64,000 nt of DNA, taken from the NCBI RefSeq assembly GCF_900105455.1, contig NZ_FNSF01000001.1, positions 1,245,001 to 1,309,000 on the forward strand, in the 5' to 3' direction. A program made the translations under genes and the position numbers. Below, piece by piece: positions 55,682 to 64,000 of the stretch. Under the pieces are notes generated by a model that worked only from the letters and a program-made list of their open reading frames with translations, was not told the origin of the DNA and did no database searches. Origin of the DNA: Tenacibaculum sp. MAR_2009_124 (GTDB lineage Bacteria > Bacteroidota > Bacteroidia > Flavobacteriales > Flavobacteriaceae). Position 1 is the stretch's first letter, and every line of letters begins with the position of its first letter.

Positions 55682-55715
55682 GCATATAGCGTTAGCCTAT
55701 CGGCACGCCATATGC
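55682..55715. repeat. Imperfect inverted repeat after the nuclease-like pair
   Basis: Arms GCATATAGCGT and ACGCCATATGC (one mismatch) enclose a 12-nt loop with TAGCC/GGC. It is only 7 bp from the stop of the 552-residue gene and has no T-run, so it is not a standard terminator. It looks like a recombination or cassette-end site, but that is a guess. Confidence 0.35.
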
Positions 55716-55722
55716 TTAGTTA

Positions 55723-57381
55723 TTAGCTGCTGGCTTTATAATTTAAAACTCCAGATATTTGTTTAGGATTATTTTTGCAATTTATCTTATATTGAATGGT
55801 GAAATCTTTGTGGCTTTTAAAAAATATATATGATGGTAACGAAGTTAATTCTTTAGTGTTTAAGGCAGGAATTTCACATTCCAATACTGTTTTTTCAGAA
55901 TTATCTTGGTGGAATGTGTATTCAAAATAGTAATCTAAAATTCGGTTGAACTTACTTTCTTCTTCACCTCGTCTTTCGTAACCGAAAATTCCAAAATTAA
56001 AAAATTCTGGATATTTATAATTGTATTCGAATTCTTGTATCATGCTGTTTTTTGTATGACGAATACTATTGAAAAATGGACCAGGATCTGAATTGATTTT
56101 AAGAAGATTCGATAGATATTTTGGTTTAGGAAACTTTTTTGGTTTATAAATTTTTACAGAATTCGGAATGTATAATTTTACTTTAATTTCTTCTTCATGT
56201 CCATTACCATTATTTAATAAGGCAATTGGTAATAAGCTCATTTTGCGTATTTTTTTCCAAAACCCCGTTAAATCGTCTAAGTCATATATTACAGAATTGA
56301 ATTCATCATAAAGATTCTTTTTTTCTTTTTCTTCTTCACTACCTTCTAAAGTTATTTCATCTTGGTTGAATGGTGGAATAATTGAAATACTCCTTTTTTT
56401 TGTCTCCTTTAAGTCTCCAAAATTAAAAAAATCTTCTGAGGGCAGAACACCTAAATACTTTAATGATTTTTTATTAATAAACTCAATTTCATAATCTTCA
56501 ATGATTACAGGTTCATTTTCATAATCCGAAAGGCTTATCAAACTTCTTGATGAAAAATGGTCTAATCCTGTTTTACTGGTTATTTTGATGTTTGACTTAG
56601 TAACGAAATTAAAGTTACATATTTTATCAAAAAGAGCTTTTAAGTTATTAACCTGAGTTTTATAAAATTCGTAAGTGGTTATATTATCAAAACTGATATT
56701 ACCAATATTATTTCCGAAATTTTCATTTTGATAATAGAAGAATAAATTAAAGTCAACTTTAATTTTTGTTATAAACTGGTCTGAATAATTAAATCGTACC
56801 CATTCAATAATTTTATTTTCAAATTTTTCACGCTTTAAACTTTTACCTTTGGTAGAGAAATAAATTAGTTGATGCACCATTCCTCCAGTAATTAGTTCTT
56901 TTGTGAAATAATTGACATTTATGTTTTTTAATGATAAAAATTTATCAATTAATGATATTGATGCTCCAAGCATAGTTGAGTAATCAAAGGGAAAGAACTT
57001 TACTTTAATTTTGTCTTTAATAGCATATAAAGATTCTCTATTTAGAAAATCATCTTGTTTGCTGCTAGTCAATTGATTAAAAAAATTTTTAACCGAAACC
57101 TCTGTTGTACCAACTAAATCTACTCTATATTCTAATGCATTAGGATTGTCATCCATTAATTTTATTAACCAATCTAAAATCTGAGGTTTGGTAAAATTGT
57201 TAATTGAAGATTTTACTTGACTAACAATTTTATTTCCTTTGTTGTCTATCCAAATTATATCAGTTTTGTCGAGAGTAGTATTTGGTTCAATTGTTATTTC
57301 TTCCCACTCTTTATCCAATGACGATAACATTGCGATAATTGATTGAAATAAATATCCTCTAATGCCATCTTGTCCACTCAT
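55723..57381 (-). CDS. Large protein with N-terminal PD-(D/E)XK-like nuclease domain
   Basis: A 552-residue soluble protein. The N-terminus has GIRGYLFQS (6-14), E32 in ITIEPN, D41 in TDIIW and Q55-V-K57 in VSQVKSS. This E...D...QxK layout with an RGxxxQ start is that of restriction-endonuclease-like domains found at the N-terminus of defence proteins (Cap4/DUF4297-type). The remaining ~480 residues are not recognised; they are rich in beta strands and aromatic residues and may sense a trigger. It overlaps the upstream nuclease-like gene by 4 nt, so the two are translationally coupled. Confidence 0.6.
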   Translation of the reverse strand: MSGQDGIRGYLFQSIIAMLSSLDKEWEEITIEPNTTLDKTDIIWIDNKGNKIVSQVKSSINNFTKPQILDWLIKLMDDNPNALEYRVDLVGTTEVSVKNFFNQLTSSKQDDFLNRESLYAIKDKIKVKFFPFDYSTMLGASISLIDKFLSLKNINVNYFTKELITGGMVHQLIYFSTKGKSLKREKFENKIIEWVRFNYSDQFITKIKVDFNLFFYYQNENFGNNIGNISFDNITTYEFYKTQVNNLKALFDKICNFNFVTKSNIKITSKTGLDHFSSRSLISLSDYENEPVIIEDYEIEFINKKSLKYLGVLPSEDFFNFGDLKETKKRSISIIPPFNQDEITLEGSEEEKEKKNLYDEFNSVIYDLDDLTGFWKKIRKMSLLPIALLNNGNGHEEEIKVKLYIPNSVKIYKPKKFPKPKYLSNLLKINSDPGPFFNSIRHTKNSMIQEFEYNYKYPEFFNFGIFGYERRGEEESKFNRILDYYFEYTFHQDNSEKTVLECEIPALNTKELTSLPSYIFFKSHKDFTIQYKINCKNNPKQISGVLNYKASS

Positions 57382-57851
57382 CTTGTTATGTTATTTTCTG
57401 GTTCATAGTCCAAAAAGGTTTCTAAAGTGAAATTATCCCTATTAAATTCTATAAGAATTCCTAAACCATATTTATATTCTCCTTCCTGATGAACAAAATC
57501 GGTAAGTTTAATTACATCATTCTCTCTCGAATCATTATTCCACCAGCCCTTAAATTCAATTACTAATGTATTTTGCTCATTATTTCCTCTTGAATGAAAT
57601 AAAAAATCAGGAACAACACCATGTGGTCTTTGAGGTATTCTTTTAGGTTCATCTCCATTTTTATTATATTCCAAGTCAATATGTAATCCTTCAGAATTAA
57701 CTAATTCATGGAAATATAGACCAAATCTAAAAGATAAACTTCTTTCCATTCCTCTTTTTTGAACAAGAGAAGCATCCTCTTCATAAATTCTTTCCAATAT
57801 AGAATTTACAGTTTCAATTAGATTATCAATTTGGTTTTGGCTTAAGATCAA
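57378..57851 (-). CDS. Small PD-(D/E)XK nuclease-like protein
   Basis: A 157-residue soluble protein from a TTG start at 57851; an upstream in-frame stop rules out a longer form, and the next ATG is at residue 35. It carries a textbook motif: P81-D82 in VVPDFLFHSRG and E99-F-K101 in LVIEFKGWW, with helical E36/E49 region before. The spacing matches PD-(D/E)XK nucleases. A separate single-domain nuclease beside a large nuclease-like protein is an unusual pair. Its stop overlaps the start of the large protein by 4 nt (ATGA). Confidence 0.6.
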   Translation of the reverse strand: MILSQNQIDNLIETVNSILERIYEEDASLVQKRGMERSLSFRFGLYFHELVNSEGLHIDLEYNKNGDEPKRIPQRPHGVVPDFLFHSRGNNEQNTLVIEFKGWWNNDSRENDVIKLTDFVHQEGEYKYGLGILIEFNRDNFTLETFLDYEPENNITR

Positions 57852-58579
57852 ATTTTGTTGCTTTTTCTTTATACTGCTAACCTAAAAAAAACATTTCAAA
57901 TTTCCTTACGGCTTCCCGCAAACACCTTGTTTTTAATTGTAAATTTTAAGTGCTCAGTGTTAAATGTTGAGTGCTGAATTTTTAATTTTGAGTGATTGTA
58001 CTTCCCTAAACATAGTTGACCGCTTTTTAGTTCCTGATTTCTAACTTCTCTTACCTCTCAGATACTCACTCTAAAGTCAAGCCTTTGTGGCTGGGAAGGT
58101 TTTTGTTTTAATTATGAATTATGAATTTCAAGTGTTGAGTTTTGAGTGTTAAATTTTAAGTTTTGAATGTTCAGTTTTTTTCAATTATCATATTTCAGTG
58201 ATCAGTCATCAATCTTTTTTAGTTATAAATGTAGTGTGTTCAATTTTGAGTTTTGAGTGTTCAATGTTGAATGGTGAGTTTTTGTTTGGCAATCATCTAT
58301 AACCAAAATTCCTTTATCTAATTGCTATTTTCTGGCTGTTTTTATTTCTTAGATCAATCTTTAAAATTTATTTGGCACAAGTATTAGTTATCCGACAATA
58401 ACAAATTTTACCCACGAACAACAACCAATTTACAACCAATAACTATTATTAAAAAAACGAGAAACCAACCTGATAAACAACAACTTAACCATACATTTAC
58501 CAGTTATCTAGTAACTACAACCATACACCGTTAATACCAAGCCATTCATCTGAAAACTAGCTACTAAAAAGGGATGCTT
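57852..58579. repeat. Non-coding region with degenerate TTTTGAGTGTT-type repeats
   Basis: A 728-bp stretch without a gene. Three patches (57941..58000, 58111..58185, 58232..58285) consist of variants of TTTTGAGTGTT and GTTAAATTTTAAG. A further segment, TCAAGCCTTTGTGGCTGGG (about 58079), looks like the edge of another repeat. The region may be decayed junk at the right end of the accessory region. Confidence 0.5.
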
Positions 58580-58668
58580 ATGTATATTTACAGCGTAGTA
58601 GTAAGTTAATTTTTTGATTAGCGATTTAGAGGCTTTTTCTTTTCGATAGAATTGAAAAAGCCTTTTTC
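58580..58668. repeat. 89-bp direct repeat, right copy
   Basis: 87 of 89 bases match 47004..47092. It has the same hairpin AGGCTTTTTC / GAAAAAGCCT. It lies 92 bp from the end of the amylase gene and marks the right border of the accessory region. Confidence 0.75.
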
Positions 58669-58682
58669 ATTTTTTTGTAGGT

Positions 58683-58718
58683 ATACCCTTTACACATTGA
58701 AATTATCGTAATAAAACA
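58683..58718. repeat. 36-bp dispersed intergenic repeat, copy 2
   Basis: 32 of 36 bases match 26250..26285 in the same orientation. It lies between the right 89-bp repeat and the amylase gene. Confidence 0.5.
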
Positions 58719-58759
58719 AACCTTTAAATCAATTGATTAGTTGGTATATATCATGAATT

Positions 58760-60184
58760 TTAGTTGATTAAAACCTTGTATTCCCAAGCTCCTAACTCTA
58801 TTTCTTTGGTTGTTTTATCAATGATTTGCTGATGGAAGAAATCCGTATACTGCATATCTAATTTTAGCACCTGTTTTGTAGGTTCCGATGATAAATTCCC
58901 GATAAAAATCAATTCCTTATCCTTATTTTTTCTTTTAAAAATCAATACATTATCATTACTCGTCAATCTTGAATAACTTGCAGCTTTTTTACCTCCATGT
59001 AAGGCTATATTATCTGTTTTCAGTTTTCCTAGCTTTTTTAAAACTTCCCATTCTTTTCCTTTTTCATGTGAAATTTGATCTTTCTCAAAAAATTTAAGTC
59101 TATGTTTTAAACCATATTCTTGACCAGAATAAATCAATGGCATTCCCGGAGCTACATAACTTAATACTGTAAATAACTCGCTTGCCTCTCCCATTCTCTC
59201 TTGTATGGTTCCATTCCATGAGTTTTCATCGTGATTGGTTATAAATGTCATTAAAATATCATCTTCTTCGTATCGCTCAGCATCTTTATTAAACGTTATG
59301 TCCCATTCTTCTACCGACTTTTCGTCTTTAGCTATATGATTCATAGTATGATGCCTGTCCCATCCATATCCCATATCAAATAAATTCCCTTGTAATAGTT
59401 CAGGCTCCCAAGCTTCTGCTAACATAAAAACATTCTTTTTGGCTCTAATCTGTGGGATCGCTTCCTCCCAAAATGAGGTGGGAACTGATCCTGCTACATC
59501 ACAACGGAATCCATCAATATTTTCGTTTTCAATCCAATATAACATATCATGTATCATTGTTTTTCTCAATTCAGGATTCTCATAATTTAAATCCGCTACA
59601 TCATTCCATCCCTTCGATGTTCCGTCTTCATTCAATGGATCGGTGATTTCACCTTTATCGTTTTTCGTGTAAAAATCTGGATTCGATTGTAGCCAACCAT
59701 GATCCCATCCCGTATGATTCGGTACCCAATCAAGAATGACAAACATTTCATTATCATGAGCCGTTTTAATCAACTTTCTGAAATCCTCAATCGTTCCAAA
59801 CTCAGGGTTTATTTTCTTAAAATCAGATACTGCATAATAGCTTCCCAAATATCTTTTTCTTTCTTCCTCAGGAAACTCATGAGCAAACTTATCACCAGTC
59901 GCTTTTCTATTTGTTTCAGAGATAGGAAATATTGGCATTAACCAAATTATTTTTACTCCTAGCTTTTTTAACTCGGGTATATTTTTGGTAAACTCATCAA
60001 ATGTTCCTTTTTCAGAATATTGACGGATATTCGCTTCGTAAATGATGGCATTTTCAAGTTCTTCCTCTGCATAACTTAAAGCTTTAGAGGCTTTTTTCTT
60101 GGGCTGTTTTACTTGTTTTGTTTCTTTTTTACAAGCCCCTAGTATAAAAGTGAATCCAATGAGTAATATGGTTATTTTGCGCAT
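58760..60184 (-). CDS. GH13 alpha-amylase family lipoprotein (shorter)
   Basis: A 474-residue lipoprotein (signal MRKITILLIGFTFILGAC, Cys 18). The GH13 regions are complete: I DWVPNHT, II GFRCDVAGS with the nucleophile Asp, III MLAEAWEPE with the acid/base Glu, and IV ITNHDENSW. A C-terminal beta domain follows. It cleaves alpha-1,4-glucans at the cell surface or in the periplasm. It follows the second GH13 gene by 24 bp and the GH31 gene beyond it, so starch or maltodextrin breakdown is the shared task. Confidence 0.92.
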   Translation of the reverse strand: MRKITILLIGFTFILGACKKETKQVKQPKKKASKALSYAEEELENAIIYEANIRQYSEKGTFDEFTKNIPELKKLGVKIIWLMPIFPISETNRKATGDKFAHEFPEEERKRYLGSYYAVSDFKKINPEFGTIEDFRKLIKTAHDNEMFVILDWVPNHTGWDHGWLQSNPDFYTKNDKGEITDPLNEDGTSKGWNDVADLNYENPELRKTMIHDMLYWIENENIDGFRCDVAGSVPTSFWEEAIPQIRAKKNVFMLAEAWEPELLQGNLFDMGYGWDRHHTMNHIAKDEKSVEEWDITFNKDAERYEEDDILMTFITNHDENSWNGTIQERMGEASELFTVLSYVAPGMPLIYSGQEYGLKHRLKFFEKDQISHEKGKEWEVLKKLGKLKTDNIALHGGKKAASYSRLTSNDNVLIFKRKNKDKELIFIGNLSSEPTKQVLKLDMQYTDFFHQQIIDKTTKEIELGAWEYKVLIN

Positions 60185-60208
60185 TCGTATTCTGGTTTCA
60201 GTTGTTAT

Positions 60209-61879
60209 TTAATTTCCTCTTTCTAGTAACACCATTGAAAAGGGAGAATCTATCATTAGCTCTCCGTTCTTTACTTCGGCTGTCTGATTGGAATAATGAT
60301 CTCTTACTTTCGCCCCATTTTCAAACACTTTACGAACTTTTAAAGTTTTAACTCCTTTTGAAAGATCAAGTCCAACAATAACTTCATCCTTTATACCTTC
60401 CTTATTTAATGTTCTTTGAAATACATAAGGAGCATGCGTAATCATACAATGTTTTCCTGCTCCGATAGACGGGTGATTGTTCCTAAATTGCCCTAATTTT
60501 TGAGTATGTAGCAGTAATTCTTTAGTTGCTGGCTTCGCTCCAATATCATCCCAGTTCATTAGGGATCTAAGATTCGCATCTCCTATCGCTCCTTCTACTT
60601 TTAAAACTCTTGCCGATTCATCTCCATAATACATTTGCGAAGCTCCAGGAGTTAATAATAACTTGGTAATCGCGTTAAATGGTACTTTGCGATCCACATC
60701 AAAAGGAGCACCGTCATCATGAGATGAAATATAATTTAGAGTTCCGTAACCTTTGAGCTTGGTTTCTAGTATGCTATCATATCTCGAAAATAAAGCTTCA
60801 TAATTAGGAAGTTGCTTGGCATTCCACTTGAATTCAAAATTGATTAAGCTGTTAAAAGCTTCGTCAAAATAATTTACCGTTTTATCTCCAAAGCTAAAGT
60901 CTTTTCCGCTACTGAAATTATAGTTATAAACCTCTCCTACCAAGTAAAATTCATCTTCTAATTGATTCTTTGGGTGATTTGTTTTGTACTCCTTAAAAGC
61001 AATATCACACGCCTTTCTAAACTCCTGCCAAACATTTTCTTCAACATGCTTTACCGTATCTACTCGATAGCCATCAATACCATATTCACGGATATAATCG
61101 GTCAACCATTTCATAATATAAAAGCGTGGCGCTTTAGGAAACCCTGTTTTCTCGAAAAACTCATTTAACTCTTTAACTTCTGCTTCGTATCGCCCTTCTT
61201 CTTTCCATTTGCTTACTAATTGTGGTGGTAATGCCACCTCTTCATTGCTTTCCGTTTTAATATCGGGTAAGTTTTTGACCAAGGTACAGCTCACTGTATT
61301 TTTATAGGTATCATAAGTGCATTGTGGACTCGTTCGCACCCATGTTTCTGGCCATACGGGATCTTTATCTGTTACGGGTCCTGTATGGTTAATAACGGCA
61401 TCTAACAAAATTCTAATTCCTTTTTCATGTGCTGTTTTTACCAATTCTTGCAAATCTTCTTTGGTTCCAAAGTTTGGATCAATTTTGGTCCAGTCTTTTG
61501 TCCAATATCCATGAAATCCATAAGTATTCCCAGTTCCCTCATCAACCTTTCCATGAACCTGCTCTACAATTGGCGTTAACCAGATGGCATTGATTCCCAG
61601 TTTTGAAAAATACCCGTCATTAATTTTGGCTGTAATTCCTTTTAAATCGCCTCCCTCAAAGCCTCTTAACTTCGCAGTGTTAGCAGTTCTATCAAAATTT
61701 ACATCATTACTAATATCTCCGTTATTAAAACGATCTGTTAGCAAAAAATAGAGGTTCGCTCCCTCCCATGTAAAACTCTTCTTCGCTATTTGCTCACTCT
61801 TTACTGATTCACTTTTGGTTTCTTTGGTTTTACAAGCAAAGAAGGTTATTGCAACGAGTATGGTTATATAAATTCGCAT
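60209..61879 (-). CDS. GH13 alpha-amylase family lipoprotein (longer)
   Basis: A 556-residue lipoprotein (signal ending TFFAC, Cys about 15). GH13 regions: I DAVINHTGP, II GYRVDTVKHV with nucleophile Asp, III LVGEVYNY with acid/base Glu, IV ISSHDDGAP. An insertion around 180-230 with paired Cys (SPQCTYDTYKNTVSCTL) may form a disulfide or metal loop. It probably produces maltooligosaccharides in the periplasm or at the surface. It is 15 bp downstream of the GH31 gene and 24 bp upstream of the shorter GH13 gene. Confidence 0.92.
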   Translation of the reverse strand: MRIYITILVAITFFACKTKETKSESVKSEQIAKKSFTWEGANLYFLLTDRFNNGDISNDVNFDRTANTAKLRGFEGGDLKGITAKINDGYFSKLGINAIWLTPIVEQVHGKVDEGTGNTYGFHGYWTKDWTKIDPNFGTKEDLQELVKTAHEKGIRILLDAVINHTGPVTDKDPVWPETWVRTSPQCTYDTYKNTVSCTLVKNLPDIKTESNEEVALPPQLVSKWKEEGRYEAEVKELNEFFEKTGFPKAPRFYIMKWLTDYIREYGIDGYRVDTVKHVEENVWQEFRKACDIAFKEYKTNHPKNQLEDEFYLVGEVYNYNFSSGKDFSFGDKTVNYFDEAFNSLINFEFKWNAKQLPNYEALFSRYDSILETKLKGYGTLNYISSHDDGAPFDVDRKVPFNAITKLLLTPGASQMYYGDESARVLKVEGAIGDANLRSLMNWDDIGAKPATKELLLHTQKLGQFRNNHPSIGAGKHCMITHAPYVFQRTLNKEGIKDEVIVGLDLSKGVKTLKVRKVFENGAKVRDHYSNQTAEVKNGELMIDSPFSMVLLERGN

Positions 61880-61894
61880 AAAGTTCTTGTTAAG

Positions 61895-64000
61895 TTAAAA
61901 TTTAAGCTTGATGGTTTGTTTCTTATTGGTGTTCCATTTTACTGGAATTATGAGGCTATTTCCTTTTCTTTTAAATCCTATTTGTTTTCCATTTACGGTT
62001 GATGTTTTCACATCTTTAACAATATTATGGATAACGAAGCTATACTTCTTTTCTTGAGAAGTATACTTCTCTCCAATTTCTGTATTCATCTCTATTTTTA
62101 GCATATGCTGATTAGAAGTACTTGAAAACTTGATCAATTCAAACATTCCTTTTTCTAAAGCGTTGGCAGTTTCACCATCATCGTTAAATAAACTACTCTT
62201 ACTCGATTCGATAGTACTATCGTGATAATAATGAATCGTTAACAGATTCGCGTCATATTCTTCCGTATTCTGAATACTTTTTGTCATCGGAATAAAACTC
62301 CCTGCTCTCACTAACGTAGGAATACTATTTTCTCTTTTTGGACGAATTACTTCTTCATCATTTCCTACTATTCTCTCTTCGGAATAAAAATCAAACCAAA
62401 TGGTAGATTTAGGTACAAAAATTGAATGATTCGTTACTTGACCATCTAATTGTGGGCTTATTAAGAAATCTTTTCCCCATAAATAAGTAGTTCCTAATTT
62501 TTCCGTTTTAGCAGATTGAAAATCGAAGAAAAGTGGTCTCATTAAGGGAATACCGTTCGCATTATTTTCATAAACTAAATGATAATTATAAGGCAAAAGT
62601 TTGTAACGCAATTCAATAGCTATCTTGGCTCTTTCTTTCGCTTTTTCAGATCTAAAAACAGGCTCTGAAGGAACTTGTTCTTGAGCATGTGGGCGATAAA
62701 TAGGCTGAAAAACTCCGTATTGTAGCCATCGAGCATACAATTCATCGTTTAAATTATCACCTGCAAAACCGCCTAAATCCGAATGCATATATCCTAAACC
62801 TTGCATTCCCATTTGAAGAGCAATTTCTGGTTGCCTTCTGAGCCCTCCCCAAGTTCTGCTTACATCACCAGACCATGGAATTAATCCATAACGTTGTGAT
62901 CCGGAGTATCCAGCTCGCATCAAAATAAATGGTCTCGTTTCTGAAAAATACTTTTCATAGCCTTTTGCTATCAATCCTGCCCAATCATGTCCATAGATAT
63001 TATGAACCTCATTCGCAGAACCAGTTTCATGCTCTACCCAATCAGGATGTACCTCAGGTTCACCTAAATCTCCCCAAACTCCTGCAACACCTATATCTGC
63101 GAGATTTTTATAAATACTCCAAAACCATTCTTGTCCGTCTTTATTATAGATATCAATGATTCCTGTATTCCCGAAGTAAAAATCATATGTAGCTGGCTTG
63201 CCTTCTTTTGTTTTCGCTAAAACATTTTCTTTAACTGCCTCTTTCCATTTCTTGGACGTTGTTAAAATAAAAGGCTCTGTAATGGGAATGGTTTTTATGT
63301 TTTTATTCTTTAACCTATTCACCATTCCTTTTAAATCGGGAAAAGAATCTTTGTGTGCTTCTAAATTTCCCATAGTACCTTTAATCTCCTTTCCAAACCA
63401 AAATAGGTCTAAAATAACAGCATCTACAGGGATTTTATCTTCTTTAAATTTTTCGATAGTATGTTCAACTTCTTTTTCAGAATGATATCCAAATCTACTT
63501 GAAAAGTTACCCAATGCCCACCTTGGAAGCATTGGTTGTTTCCCTGTTAATTCGGTATAATTATCTAGAATATCATACCATGTATTTCCAGCAATTATCT
63601 GATAGGTTTTTCTTCCTGAAATAGTTTCGTACAAAAGTATATTGTTCTTTTTACTATCTAAATCTAAAAATCCAATTGGGGCGTTATCAAAATGTACCAT
63701 GTATTTTTTTGAAGACATTACAATAGGCATCGTATAATTCATTAATTCCGAATGATCTTCATATCCATAATGTGCCTTGTTGTAAAGCTCTAAGCGATAT
63801 CCTCTTCTGTTCATTCCTAAAGCCCTAGCTCCACCTCCATATAAAACCTCCTCTTTATCTAAATTTAATTCTATGGATTCAAATGTATCAGCTTTCACAT
63901 ATCCTCTTTTTTCTGAAATCAATTCTTTATCCTCATAGAAATATGAAATTTTAAAAGGTATTTTTTGAATGATCACCTTTAATTGCTTCGATTCAAAGTA
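61895..64000 (-). CDS. GH31 alpha-glucosidase, partial at window edge
   Basis: At least 701 residues are visible; the frame is open to base 64000, so the N-terminus lies outside. Two catalytic acids are recognisable: the nucleophile Asp in GVWGDLGEPEVHP (the WxDxxEP motif) and the acid/base Asp in IPWSGDVSRTW. The N-terminal beta-sandwich and the C-terminal beta domains are typical of the family. It removes terminal alpha-linked glucose from maltodextrins. It is the first visible gene of a probable starch-utilisation operon on the minus strand; upstream transport genes such as susCD may follow beyond the window. Confidence 0.9.
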   Translation of the reverse strand, partial: YFESKQLKVIIQKIPFKISYFYEDKELISEKRGYVKADTFESIELNLDKEEVLYGGGARALGMNRRGYRLELYNKAHYGYEDHSELMNYTMPIVMSSKKYMVHFDNAPIGFLDLDSKKNNILLYETISGRKTYQIIAGNTWYDILDNYTELTGKQPMLPRWALGNFSSRFGYHSEKEVEHTIEKFKEDKIPVDAVILDLFWFGKEIKGTMGNLEAHKDSFPDLKGMVNRLKNKNIKTIPITEPFILTTSKKWKEAVKENVLAKTKEGKPATYDFYFGNTGIIDIYNKDGQEWFWSIYKNLADIGVAGVWGDLGEPEVHPDWVEHETGSANEVHNIYGHDWAGLIAKGYEKYFSETRPFILMRAGYSGSQRYGLIPWSGDVSRTWGGLRRQPEIALQMGMQGLGYMHSDLGGFAGDNLNDELYARWLQYGVFQPIYRPHAQEQVPSEPVFRSEKAKERAKIAIELRYKLLPYNYHLVYENNANGIPLMRPLFFDFQSAKTEKLGTTYLWGKDFLISPQLDGQVTNHSIFVPKSTIWFDFYSEERIVGNDEEVIRPKRENSIPTLVRAGSFIPMTKSIQNTEEYDANLLTIHYYHDSTIESSKSSLFNDDGETANALEKGMFELIKFSSTSNQHMLKIEMNTEIGEKYTSQEKKYSFVIHNIVKDVKTSTVNGKQIGFKRKGNSLIIPVKWNTNKKQTIKLKF

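Noticed and set aside
1..64000. CRISPR arrays, tRNA and rRNA genes
   Set aside because: No regularly spaced repeats, tRNA-like CCA-ended cloverleaf or rRNA core sequences were noticed on either strand; a dedicated scan (tRNAscan, Infernal) would be decisive.

Overview
The window looks like chromosomal DNA of a marine member of the Flavobacteriaceae (Bacteroidetes). The evidence is the AT-rich base composition (roughly one third G+C by eye), several promoters of the Bacteroidetes TTTG / TAnnTTTG type, lipoproteins and outer-membrane proteins typical of the phylum, a DnaJ with a single zinc centre, a MurA with Asp in place of the catalytic Cys, and a flavobacterial starch-utilisation cluster at the right edge. 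A Tenacibaculum/Polaribacter-like genus is a guess, not something shown. No tRNA, rRNA or CRISPR array was seen.

Layout. (1) 0-12.8 kb: an exporter operon on the minus strand (HlyD-type adaptor, HExxH metallopeptidase-like lipoprotein, small lipoprotein, LolD/MacB-type ATPase, two paralogous MacB-type permeases, GIN-domain protein). It faces a plus-strand NtrC-type regulator and histidine kinase. The intergenic region holds a near-consensus sigma-54 promoter and two palindromic upstream sites 22 bp apart, so the circuit can be read from the DNA. (2) 13.3-15.6 kb: an HTH regulator and a THUMP-like methyltransferase. (3) 15.8-25.2 kb: an acetate module, all on the minus strand: zinc-ribbon/HTH DNA-binding protein, porin, DUF4212 subunit, ActP-like symporter, symporter-histidine kinase, response regulator and acetyl-CoA synthetase. 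cobB, whose homologues reactivate Acs, lies nearby. (4) 25.5-37 kb: TrmH, CobB, conserved proteins, a Crp/Fnr regulator with its own 5-4-5 palindrome, and aconitases AcnA and AcnB separated by an unusual three-gene cassette (cupin, unknown protein, asparagine-synthase-like ATPase). (5) 37.4-46.9 kb: rnpB with a possible small RNA in front, dnaJ-grpE, an orphan double-glycine-leader Cys-rich peptide, murA, a DUF4290-type gene, uvrD/pcrA and two conserved proteins.

(6) 47.0-58.7 kb: an accessory region bounded by two 89-bp direct repeats with only 2 mismatches. It holds an intact IS3-family element that cleanly splits a small membrane-protein gene, a truncated Crp/Fnr gene, a gene with an in-frame stop, several small orphan proteins, a secreted trypsin-like protease, a membrane-TPR protein, and a translationally coupled pair of proteins that both carry PD-(D/E)XK-like nuclease motifs. 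This pair is the best candidate here for an undescribed (possibly defence) system. (7) 58.7-64 kb: two GH13 amylase-type lipoproteins and a GH31 alpha-glucosidase cut by the window edge.

The strongest leads are the nuclease pair, the cassette between the aconitase genes, the sigma-54/UAS circuit and the orphan peptide. Function assignments come from motif recognition only; no database search was possible.
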